Source of the DNA: G963704535 sp963704535
GTDB taxonomy: Bacteria; Chloroflexota; Chloroflexia; Chloroflexales; Roseiflexaceae
Assembly: GCA_963704535.1 (NCBI GenBank)
Contig: OY969916.1
Span: 10,416,001-10,480,000, forward strand
Length of the DNA: 64,000 nt
Reading direction: 5' to 3'
Shown: in pieces, positions 56,619-64,000 of the stretch
Layout: every line of letters starts with the position of its first letter
Position numbering within the stretch: the first letter of the stretch is position 1
Notes under the pieces: model-generated
What the model was told of the DNA's origin: nothing
What the model saw: the letters and a program-made list of their open reading frames with translations, nothing else
Database searches by the model: none
Made by a program: the position numbers and the translations under genes

Positions 56619-58185
56619 TCAGAATCCGCTGGTGTCCGGCCGCTGGTAGGCGATCAGCTTCTGGAGGGCGCGCAGCTCAAGCGGGAAGCTGTAGAAGCTC
56701 AGGTGGTAGCGCCAGGCCGAGAGCGCCCGCAGGGCCAGGCGGCGGGCCTCGGTCAGCTTGGTGTCGGTGGAGGTCGGGTAGTAGGCGTTGAGCACGCGCT
56801 GGAAGTCGCTAATGCGCCGGCGCAGCGGGTCTTTGAGCCAGGGCACGTGGGTGCTGCGCCGCTGCGAGAACTCCTGCCAGTCCGGGTTGACCCATTCTTC
56901 CAGGGTCTCCGGGAACTGGAAGCCCTGGGCTTTGGCCTGGTCGTACAGCTCGCCGGCCAGCGGCACCGGCGTGTACATATACATAATGATCTCGGTCCTG
57001 GGATTGATGCGCTTCACCTTGCGGATGAACTCGATCGTTTGGAGCGTGTCCGCTTCGGGGTTCGGGCGGGTTGCCCAGGACAAACGACATTTCCGGGACG
57101 ATGTCGTACTGGGCCATCTTGGCGGCGATCGCCAGGGTCTTCTCGGTCGCGGCCGTTCCGCCCTTGTTCATCCGCTGGAGCGTCTCATCCGAGCCAGACT
57201 CGGCGCCCAGGAAGACCATTTTCAGGCCGCTCTCGCGCATCAGCGCCCAGGTGCGGTCGGGGTACTTCATCAGCGTGTCGATGCGCGCCTCGCCCCACCA
57301 GGCGATGCCCAGGTCCTTAATCCGCTCGGAGAACTCGGCGGTGCGGGCCTCGTGGACGAAGAAGTTATTGTCGTAGAACTCGATCGCGTTCACGCCCCAG
57401 CGCTCGACCAGCGAGCGGGCGACGTGGGCGGTGCGCTCGGCCGATTGGGCCATCCAGCGCCCGTTGACCATGTTGACGACCGCGCAGAAGTTGCAGAAGA
57501 ACGGGCAGCCGTAGCTCGAATGATGCGGCAGCGTGCGCTGGCCCATGAACGTGGGCCGGATGTAGCGCGCCATATCCACGCGATGATACGGGAAGTCGGG
57601 CAGGTCGTTAGGATGCGGGATCGGTGCCATGGGGTTCGAGACGGGCTGCCCAGGTGAGGGGGTGACAAGGTGAGAGGGTGAGAGGGTGAGGGGGAGAGAT
57701 GAAGATAGAGGAAGCTCCTTGTCCCCTTGTCCCCTTGTCACCTTGTCATCGTGCCGGTACGCCAGGCCCAGAATCCCGGTCGGGTCCTCGCCGCGCCGCA
57801 GAGCATCGAGCAGCGCCTTGAACGCGACCTCGCCGTGGCCCCGCACGACATAATCCACGTACTCGGCGCGCAAGCACACATCGTAGTGCTGCGTCGGGAA
57901 GTAGCCGCCCCAGATGATCGTGAGGCGCGGGTGCAGCTCCTTGAGCCGGCGGCACAGCGGGACGGCGTGGTCGAGCTGCGGCCCCGGCATGACCGTGACG
58001 CCCAGGATATCGGCGCCCGCCTCGCGCACAGCCCGATCGATCGCGGCCAGCGGGTCCCGCTCCAGGTTGCCGTCGATGATCATGTAGTCGTGCTGGCCTT
58101 CGAGCAGGGCGCCCAGCGCCAACAGCGACATCGGCAGCAATGGCTTGCGTTGAGCACTACTGGGTGGGTTATATAAAATCAGCAT
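56619..58185 (-). CDS. B12-binding radical SAM protein with a frameshift
   Basis: A protein of about 520 residues. A B12-binding-type N-domain (GALLEGQHDYMIIDGNL, IIWGGYFPTQHYDV) precedes the radical SAM core with CPFFCNFC (CxxxCxxC). The later GAESGSDETLQRMNKG and LGNPP-NPEADTLQTIEF are split by a phase change near 57070. As written the frame turns into low-complexity sequence, while the family tail continues in the other frame to 56619. A repeat-derived stretch (about residues 150-180, SSSLPLTLSPSHLVTPS) is inserted between the two domains. It has two sisters in the operon. The chemistry (methylation or ring modification) is unknown. Confidence 0.75.
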
Positions 58186-59057
58186 GGGTGGATCTCACTT
58201 ATACCTGTGACAAGGTGACAAGGGTGAAGGTGAAAGGGTGAAAGGGTGAAAGGGTGAAAGGGTGAGCGGCGGGTCTGTTTGTTCTTTGCTCTTTGTTCTT
58301 TGTTCTCGGTCGGCGGTCGGTGGTCGCCTGTCCTGAGCCGCGTCGAAGGGGTGGTCGTCAGCCGATAGATCGTCAGCACTTCGTTCACCAGCTTGCGCTC
58401 GGCCACCACCGCAGCGGCGAAGCCGTGGTCCCGGAAGGTCTTCAAGAAGCTGGTCGTGTCGCCGATTGTGGAGAGCAGCACCAGCGCGGCGCCGCCCGGC
58501 GCCAGGTGATCGCGCAGGCCGGCGGCGAAGCGTTCGACGACGTCGGTGGCCCAGAAGGCTTGTTCGAGCGCATTGCGTGGCGTGCCGCGCAGATACGGCG
58601 GGTTGAACAGCACGACATCGAAGCGCCGGCCCTGCACCGGCGCAAACAGGTCGCCCTGGCGCACCTCGACCCGCTCCTCGACCTGGTTGAGCAGGACATT
58701 GATGCGCGCGCAACGCACCGCCGCCGGGTTGATGTCGACGGCGATGACCTGGCTGGTCCAGCCGGCGGCGGCGACGGCGCCGATCCCCGAGCCGGTGCCC
58801 ATGTCCAGCACGGTCGCGCCGGGCCGGATCAAGCGCGCGTCGAGCGTTTGGGCCAGGAACTCGCCGGTGCGGAACAGCTTGGGGTTGAGCACCTGCGGCA
58901 GGACCACGATCGGCCGCCCGGCCGCCTGCTCCAGCACCAGCCGATCGTGGCGATGGCGCTGGAACAGCACAAAGCGGCACCACAGCAGCCGCCGCCACAG
59001 TGAATGGATCAGCTTCGTTCGAACACCGCCAGGTAGTGATCGTTGAGCCAGGTCCAC
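58179..59057 (-). CDS. HemK-type methyltransferase with repeat-derived tail
   Basis: A methyltransferase of about 290 residues. VLDMGTGSGIGAVAAA is motif I, VIAVDINPAAVRCARIN follows, and VVLFNPPYLRG contains the NPPY motif of N5-glutamine or small-molecule methyltransferases. The start at 59057 overlaps the next gene by 49 bases and is not certain. The last 50 residues (from about RLRTGDHRPPTENKEQR) come from dispersed repeats, so the native C-terminus has been replaced. Confidence 0.75.
   Translation of the reverse strand: MDLAQRSLPGGVRTKLIHSLWRRLLWCRFVLFQRHRHDRLVLEQAAGRPIVVLPQVLNPKLFRTGEFLAQTLDARLIRPGATVLDMGTGSGIGAVAAAGWTSQVIAVDINPAAVRCARINVLLNQVEERVEVRQGDLFAPVQGRRFDVVLFNPPYLRGTPRNALEQAFWATDVVERFAAGLRDHLAPGGAALVLLSTIGDTTSFLKTFRDHGFAAAVVAERKLVNEVLTIYRLTTTPSTRLRTGDHRPPTENKEQRAKNKQTRRSPFHPFTLSPFHLHPCHLVTGISEIHPC
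58200..58330 (-). repeat. repeat tract at the end of the methyltransferase gene
   Basis: GTGACAAGG, GGTGAAAGGGTGAAAGG, GTTCTTTGTTCTTTG and CGGTCGGTGG units lie together, followed by GTCCTGAGCCGCGTCGAAGG. The tract is within the reading frame. Confidence 0.8.
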
Positions 59058-59986
59058 GGGAACATCCTCTCGAATCGGCGATCCACGAGCGCCAGCGCCT
59101 CAAACGCGCGCGGCCAGCGCTCGGCCAGGTGGCCCAGGTACGGCGGCGGCAGCAGCGTTCCGATGCCGACCGTCTCCAGGTGGCGAAAGAAGGGCGCGAA
59201 CTCCAGGTGCAGGCGGCGGGGCGACGGGTACCAGACCCGCACCGTCGCCCCGTTGCCGATGTGCGCCTGCATCCCCGGCCGCAGCCGGCGGAGCGCCGTC
59301 CCGACCTGGCCGTGCAGCAGATGCCAGGCCAGCTCCCACGGGCACAGCGGCCCCATCACCACCAGCACGACCCGCCCGCCCGGCCGCACCACGCTGGCCA
59401 GCGCCTGGGCGAGGGGCCGGCGATCCGGCAGGCAGTTGAGCGCCCCGAAATTAGAAAACGCTCCGTCGTATTGGGAGATTGGAGATTGGAGATTAGTATT
59501 ACAGCGCAACACTGAGTTTAGAGACGTACCACATAGCATCCTGAGTAGGCCGGCGGGCCGTATCGAAGGATGCGGCCTAGCGCCACCCGCACCCTTCGAT
59601 ACGCGCTCCGCGCTACTCAGGGTGCTATGCCTGTGGTCACTTTGCCCTGTAATATTAGGGATAACACCATCCCCAATCTCGGCCAGGTCGAGCCGGGCGA
59701 AGGTGACGCGATCGGCTACGCCGGCGGCCTCGGCCTTGCTGCGGGCGACGGCCAGCATCCCCGGCGCGGCGTCGGTCGCGGTCACCGCTACGCCCCGGCG
59801 CGCCAGCCAGACGGCATCTTCGCCGGTGCCGCAGCCAAGCTCCAGCACCCGCTCCCCCGGCAGAAACGTGGCCCCTAACTGCTCCCACACCGCCTCGCGC
59901 AACCAGCGGCCCAGGCGGCGACGGGTGAACGTCGCGTCGTAGCCGGCGGCGGCGGCGTCGAAGGGATGTGTCGTCGTCTCGCTCAT
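59009..59986 (-). CDS. SAM methyltransferase interrupted in frame by an element
   Basis: A 325-residue methyltransferase. VLELGCGTGEDAVWLARRG is motif I and VTATDAAPGMLAVARS motif II. Then, instead of the usual motif IV, about 65 codons of element and repeat DNA intervene (residues about 108-172) before YDGAFSNFGALNCL resumes the fold. GGRVVLVVMG and the C-terminal HLEFAPFFRHLETVG follow. The catalytic core may still fold if the insert loops out. GAAGGA lies just before the ATG. Confidence 0.78.
   Translation of the reverse strand: MSETTTHPFDAAAAGYDATFTRRRLGRWLREAVWEQLGATFLPGERVLELGCGTGEDAVWLARRGVAVTATDAAPGMLAVARSKAEAAGVADRVTFARLDLAEIGDGVIPNITGQSDHRHSTLSSAERVSKGAGGARPHPSIRPAGLLRMLCGTSLNSVLRCNTNLQSPISQYDGAFSNFGALNCLPDRRPLAQALASVVRPGGRVVLVVMGPLCPWELAWHLLHGQVGTALRRLRPGMQAHIGNGATVRVWYPSPRRLHLEFAPFFRHLETVGIGTLLPPPYLGHLAERWPRAFEALALVDRRFERMFPWTWLNDHYLAVFERS
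59498..59653 (-). repeat. 156-bp palindromic element inside the methyltransferase gene
   Basis: Inverted ends ATTACAGCGCAA (59498-59509) and TTGCCCTGTAAT (59642-59653) differ by one base. The core matches the 39999-40166 element, and read on the coding strand both give the peptide ERVSKGAGGARPHPSIRPAG. The length is 52 codons. A GGAGATTGGAGATTGG tract adjoins it. Confidence 0.88.
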
Positions 59987-59997
59987 GATCCTTCGCG

Positions 59998-60040
59998 GTC
60001 TTCGTGATCTTCGTGCCCTTCGCGGTAAAATTGCCGGTTT
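59998..60040. repeat. CGCGAAGGGCACGAAGATCACG-type repeat
   Basis: Direct 9-base CACGAAGAT-like units fill the gap between two minus-strand genes and include the ribosome site of the downstream one. Confidence 0.6.
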
Positions 60041-61469
60041 ATGTTCCTGATGATGGATTAGGGTCTGTGACCGGCCCCTGCTCGACCTCGTGCCGCGTCA
60101 GCAGCATGCCGGCCCGGCCGATCTTCGCGTTGACGAAGGCTTTGGCTAGCTTGCGATAATCCCAGTGGTCGCTCTGGCGCTGCTTCTGCCAGGCCACCTC
60201 ATTAACCATCCAGCGGGTGGCGAACTGGTAGAAGCGCCGGGAATGGCGCCCGGCCACCGTCAGGTCGCGATCCGAGCCTTCTTCCCAAGGCTTGAGCGGG
60301 ATGATCCGGTCGGCCACCTCCGCGTAGTAGGGCGTGCCCTTGATCGGATAGGCCACTGTTGTGAGCAGACGATCGGGGACCGCCGCCTTGAGATGCTCGA
60401 CGGTGGCGTCGATGTCGGCCAGCTCCTCGCCGTCGTAGCCCAGCATAATAAATGTGCCGGCCTCGATGCCGTACTTTTGCAGCAGCCGGATCATCTCGCG
60501 CATGCGCTCGGCGTTGGTGCGGCGCTGCATGGCATCCAGGATGCGCTGCGAGCCGGATTCCGCGCCGATCCAGATCCGGTAGCAGCCCATCCCGGCCAGC
60601 GTCTGAACGACCTCTTCCTTCAGCCGGTCCTCGCGCGAGATCGTCTCGAACGGCGCGTGGAGGCCCCGGCGCTTCAGCTCGCTCGCGTAGGCGTACAGCC
60701 AGCGGTGGTGGATCGTGAACACGTCGTCGGCGTACCACACGATGTCGGGATGATAGGTCGACATAATAAGCTCGACCTCGTCGGCGACATTCTCCGGCGT
60801 ACGGCGGCGGTGACTGTAGCCGTAGACGGCGTGGCTGCACCACTTGCAGGTGTACGGGCAGCCGCGCGCAGTGATCAGCGAGACCGAGCCGGTGCCGTGA
60901 TGCTCGCGCCAGATCCGCACATATTCGGGGATGTCGATCGCGGCGCGGTCGGGGAAGGGTTGGGCGCTCAGGTCGCGCATGTAGGCCCGCGGCGGGGTAC
61001 GCACGATTTGGCCGTTGTCGGCGCGGTAGGTAATGCCGTTGATATGCTCCATGCCGGCCGGCCCAGACCGCGCCAGGTGCGGCAACAGCTCCTCCAGTGT
61101 CTGCTCGCCCTCGCCGATCACCACCACGTCGGCGCCGCGCGTCAGGTACTCCTCGGCGTAGTTGGCCGGCTCCGGCCCGCCCAGCACGACCAGCGCCCCC
61201 TGCTCCTTGCACAGCCGCAGTGCCCGCAGGACATTCCCCCTGGTCATCATATTGCAGTAGATGCCGACCACCGGCGGGCGCTCGCGCTCGACATATTGGC
61301 GGAACGCCTCCCCGCTACTGAACGTGGTATCAAAGACCGCCACGTCGAAGCCGCGTGCCTTCAGGTGCGACGAGATATATAGAATGCCCAGCGGCGGGTA
61401 CGGCTTCATCACCGCCAGCTCGTGCGGGTCCTCGTACATAAAGTAGCCGTGGGTCAACAAAATATCCAT
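60039..61469 (-). CDS. B12-binding radical SAM protein
   Basis: A complete 476-residue protein. The cobalamin-binding-type domain (PYPPLGILYISSHLKARGFD, ALVVLGGPEPANYAEEY) precedes the radical SAM motif TARGCPYTCKWCSHA. WIGAESGSQRILDAM follows, the usual strand-5 region. A C-terminal domain of about 120 residues ends in VEQGPVTDPNPSS. It is the least damaged of three related enzymes here. Members methylate unactivated carbons or act on lipid-linked sugars, and the precise reaction is open. GGGAG stands before the ATG. Confidence 0.88.
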   Translation of the reverse strand: MDILLTHGYFMYEDPHELAVMKPYPPLGILYISSHLKARGFDVAVFDTTFSSGEAFRQYVERERPPVVGIYCNMMTRGNVLRALRLCKEQGALVVLGGPEPANYAEEYLTRGADVVVIGEGEQTLEELLPHLARSGPAGMEHINGITYRADNGQIVRTPPRAYMRDLSAQPFPDRAAIDIPEYVRIWREHHGTGSVSLITARGCPYTCKWCSHAVYGYSHRRRTPENVADEVELIMSTYHPDIVWYADDVFTIHHRWLYAYASELKRRGLHAPFETISREDRLKEEVVQTLAGMGCYRIWIGAESGSQRILDAMQRRTNAERMREMIRLLQKYGIEAGTFIMLGYDGEELADIDATVEHLKAAVPDRLLTTVAYPIKGTPYYAEVADRIIPLKPWEEGSDRDLTVAGRHSRRFYQFATRWMVNEVAWQKQRQSDHWDYRKLAKAFVNAKIGRAGMLLTRHEVEQGPVTDPNPSSGT

Positions 61470-61484
61470 TCTATCCGCTCCCTA

Positions 61485-63139
61485 TCAGGTCTCGGCTTGC
61501 GGGCTGGGTGTTGCCGCCGCCTCGGGGCGCATGCCGGGGGGCAGCGGCCCCATGCCGCCATGGGAGCGCTGCTGGAGCCGGTTCAGCCGGTAGCGTTCCA
61601 GGGGCAGGCCCAGCGTATGGTAGACCATCACGGCCGCGCGGCGCAGGTGGTGCTTGCGCCATTCCTGCGGATGCCGGGCGAGATACTTCAGCTCGGCCCA
61701 GTACTTGCGCGCCCGAAACTCCTTGTGCAGCACGGTATGGAGCTGCCGGTAGAACTCGGTCGTGTACGGCCCCTGATACAGCATCGCCATGTCGTTCGAA
61801 TCCTGCCAGTTCTGCTTGACGCCCAGCTCGCCCACCACCCGCTCATGGAATTTCGTGCCGGGCAATGGGTACGAGACCGACATGCCGATGTCATCCGGCC
61901 GGCAGTCGCGCACCATCTGGAGCGTCTTCTCGATGTCCACGCGGGTCTCGCCTGGGTAGCCGAACTGGAGGAAGAAGCCGACCTCGATACCGGCGGCGCG
62001 CATACGCCGGGCGGCCTCGTAAATATGCTCGACCCGCGTACCCTTGTCCATCGCGTCCAGGATCTGCTGCGAGCCGGATTCCGCGCCGACCCAGATCGTC
62101 TTGGCGCCGGCGCGACTCAGCGCTTCGACGGTACCGCTGCGGCTCAAGATATCCACGCGGTGCAGGCTCTTGAATGGAATCCGCGCGTCCTGCTGCTCGA
62201 CCAGGTCGGCGAACTGCTCCAGCCACTTCGGCTTCAGCCCCATAATGTCGTCGGCAAACCAGATGTGGTCGGGCTGGTAGGTCTGCTTCAGCCACTTCAG
62301 CTCGGCGACCACGTTCTGCGGGCTGCGGGCGTTGTAGCGCTGGCCCCAGATCGGCTTGGCGCACCAGTTGCAGTGGTAGGGGCAGCCGCGCGTCGTGACC
62401 ATGTTCATCGAGTAGTAGCCGTGGCGCTGGTGCCAGATCTCCCGGTAGCGCGGGATATCGACCAGATCCCAGGCCGGAAACGGCAGCGCATCCACGTCTT
62501 TGATGTCGGGGCGCCGGGCGTTCCGCCTGACCGCCGAGAGGGAGAGGGGGAGAGTGGGAGAGGGGGAGAGGGGGATGACATGGATCTCCTCTTCTCCTCT
62601 TCTCCTCTTCTCCCCCTCTCCCCCTCTGCTTCGCTCCTCCAAAGGTCCTCGATCATCAACCCAGGCCAGCCCCAGGATCTCCTCGAATGGCATGTCGCTG
62701 CGCCCGGTCAGCCGGTCCATTAGCTCGCCCAGCGTATGCTCGCCCTCGCCGATCAGCACGAAGTGGGCGCCCTGGCCCAGGTATAGGTCGGCGTGGTCGC
62801 TGGCGTCGGCCCCGCAAATGATCACGGTGCAGCCGCGCGCGCGGGCCATCTCGATCATTGTCAAGGCGGCTGTACGCATACGCAGCAGGCACATCTTGGA
62901 GAGGTAGTTGAAGTTATCCTCGTAGAGCACGGCGAAGCGCGGCCGCTCACGGTCCAGCGCCTGTGCCCACTCGTCCTCCGACTCGGCGAGCATCGCGTCG
63001 AACAGGGCCACGTCGTAGCCGCGGCCGCGCAAGAAGCCGGCGGCGTAGAGCGTGCCGAGGGGCGGGTAGGGCTGCATGGCGGCCCAAGCTTGGGATCGAA
63101 GCGCAGGTAGTACGATTGGCCAAAGAGGATGTCGCTCAT
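61485..63139 (-). CDS. B12-binding radical SAM protein with an N-terminal frameshift
   Basis: The ATG at 63139, overlapping the upstream stop as ATGA, opens MSDILFGQSYYLRFDPKL. The family sequence then continues in another frame (WAAMQPYPPLGTLYAAGFLR), so the phase changes near 63085-63090. The radical SAM motif is TTRGCPYHCNWCAKP, and WVGAESGSQQILDAMDKG follows. About 40 residues of a GGGGAGAGGGGGAGAGTGGG repeat sit between the B12 and radical SAM domains. The protein would be about 550 residues. It lies 15 bases before the next radical SAM gene. Confidence 0.78.
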
Positions 63140-64000
63140 CGTGCCAGCTCCTCGATCGCGCGCAGCCGGTCGGTGAAGGCCGCCAGCGTGCGCTCTCCAT
63201 GGCCGTCGAAGTGGCCCTTGCACCAGTCGGCGCAGAAGGCAGTCTCGGCGGCGCCATTGCGCTGCCGGCTGAACTTGAGCACCTTGCGATCCATCTCCCA
63301 GCGCTCCAGCCAGCCGGCGGGTGGGGTGCGTAAGGCCGCTTCGAGCAGGCGGCTGGCCGGGCGATCGGGCACCCTGCCGGCGAGCGATTGCGAGGGCGGG
63401 CCGTCGGCATTTGGCAGGAAGCCATCGGCCCAGGGGTTCAGCCGGCGCATGCGCTGGTAGGTTGCCAGGCCGGCCAGCGGCACCATCTGGACCAGCTCGT
63501 GGGCGGTGTAGAGCGTATGCTCGCGAATCACCAGCGCCTGCTCGGAAAGGAAATAGTTCGGGCAGAGCCGGTCGTTCCAGCGCGCGGCCAGCCGGACGAT
63601 GCTGATCACCAGCGCGCGGCACAACCACAGGCGGCCCGGCTCGGTGACGATCAGGAAATCGATGTCGGCCTCAGGCTCGACATTGTCCATCGCCAGCGCC
63701 CCGGTGACGGCCACCATCCGCACGAACGGCAGGCGCGCGACCGCCCGACCGTAATGCAACGCCCGCGGCCAGAGCTTCGCCGCCACCGCAGCTCGGCGCT
63801 GCCGCTTGGCCACGATCGCTTCGCGGCCGGGCAGCATAACGTAGCCGGCGTGATCGACCAAGGAGCGCCGCGCCAGCCTCCCGCCCTCCAGGGCAGCGTG
63901 GATCGCGGCCGGCGGCGCTGCGGCCCCGACCAGGTAACGATGGAGTTCTGCGACGGTGAGTGGATAGTCGAAGATGTCGGCGTAGGCAAGCGTCAGCAGG
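63136..64000 (-). CDS. nucleotidyltransferase-fold protein, cut by the window end
   Basis: A partial gene running off the right edge (at least 287 residues). LAYADIFDYPLTVAELHRYL suggests an N-terminal winged helix. The polymerase-beta-like nucleotidyltransferase signature is VTGALAMDNVEPEADIDFLI (GAL...D.D), followed by TEPGRLWLCRALVIS. The C-terminal half has helices and two Cys near its end. Family members modify tRNA, antibiotics or sugars. Its partner and substrate are unknown; it is the first visible gene of the long minus-strand operon. Confidence 0.8.
   Translation of the reverse strand, partial: LLTLAYADIFDYPLTVAELHRYLVGAAAPPAAIHAALEGGRLARRSLVDHAGYVMLPGREAIVAKRQRRAAVAAKLWPRALHYGRAVARLPFVRMVAVTGALAMDNVEPEADIDFLIVTEPGRLWLCRALVISIVRLAARWNDRLCPNYFLSEQALVIREHTLYTAHELVQMVPLAGLATYQRMRRLNPWADGFLPNADGPPSQSLAGRVPDRPASRLLEAALRTPPAGWLERWEMDRKVLKFSRQRNGAAETAFCADWCKGHFDGHGERTLAAFTDRLRAIEELAR

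Noticed and set aside
33519..64000. Polyketide or nonribosomal peptide cluster
   Set aside because: Radical SAM and methyltransferase genes raised the idea, but no carrier, condensation or ketosynthase domains occur. Glycosyltransferases dominate.

Overview
The window is high-GC DNA (about two thirds G+C by eye) with dense bidirectional gene blocks, ATGA-type stop/start overlaps, Shine-Dalgarno starts and sigma70-like promoters. It also carries many short palindromic and tandem repeat families. Together with the gene content (tandem-half chromate transporters, CHAT proteins, DUF4132, B12-type radical SAM enzymes in a glycan locus) this fits a member of the Chloroflexota, probably class Chloroflexia. 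That assignment is an inference from style, because no rRNA or other phylogenetic marker is present.

Left third (1-33,400): a mixed chromosomal region. It begins with an alpha/beta hydrolase, a split ChrA pair, a WecG/TagA/CpsF-type glycosyltransferase, and an esterase/GNAT pair. Next comes a tightly packed minus-strand signalling operon (11703 down to 6042): a receiver plus degenerate GGDEF protein, an unusual sensor kinase, and an 882-residue receiver-AAA-CHAT fusion whose ATPase and protease residues are both substituted. About 5 kb further on lies an AAA ATPase and CHAT pair with intact catalytic residues, apparently one gene split by a +1 frameshift. Housekeeping and accessory genes follow: HAD phosphatase, M28 peptidase, DUF1932 dehydrogenase, DUF433 antitoxin, phosphoesterase, two DinB proteins, DUF4132, methyltransferase, metallo-beta-lactamase fold, MFS transporter, secreted proteins, DUF1059 and two tRNAs.

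Right half (33,500-64,000): an envelope or exopolysaccharide locus. The plus-strand block encodes a DUF2142-like membrane protein, a lipoprotein with an Asp-box, a Wzt-like ABC ATPase without a visible permease, a methyltransferase, a kinase-glycosyltransferase fusion, and three further glycosyltransferases. A minus-strand block then encodes a GT4 enzyme and two PMT-type membrane glycosyltransferases. A GT2 and a Wzx-type flippase follow on the plus strand. The last stretch is a long minus-strand operon running off the window end: nucleotidyltransferase, three B12-type radical SAM proteins, two methyltransferases, a GNAT, a PIG-L deacetylase and a GT4 enzyme. These genes plausibly build, decorate and export one surface glycan or glycolipid.

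Two themes cut across the window. At least nine short repeat families recur, several in-frame inside coding sequences. One palindromic element with terminal inverted repeats sits in two unrelated genes in the same reading frame, and another hairpin element shows compensatory base changes between copies. At least seven genes appear to carry a single-base phase change, which is either assembly error, decay or recoding.
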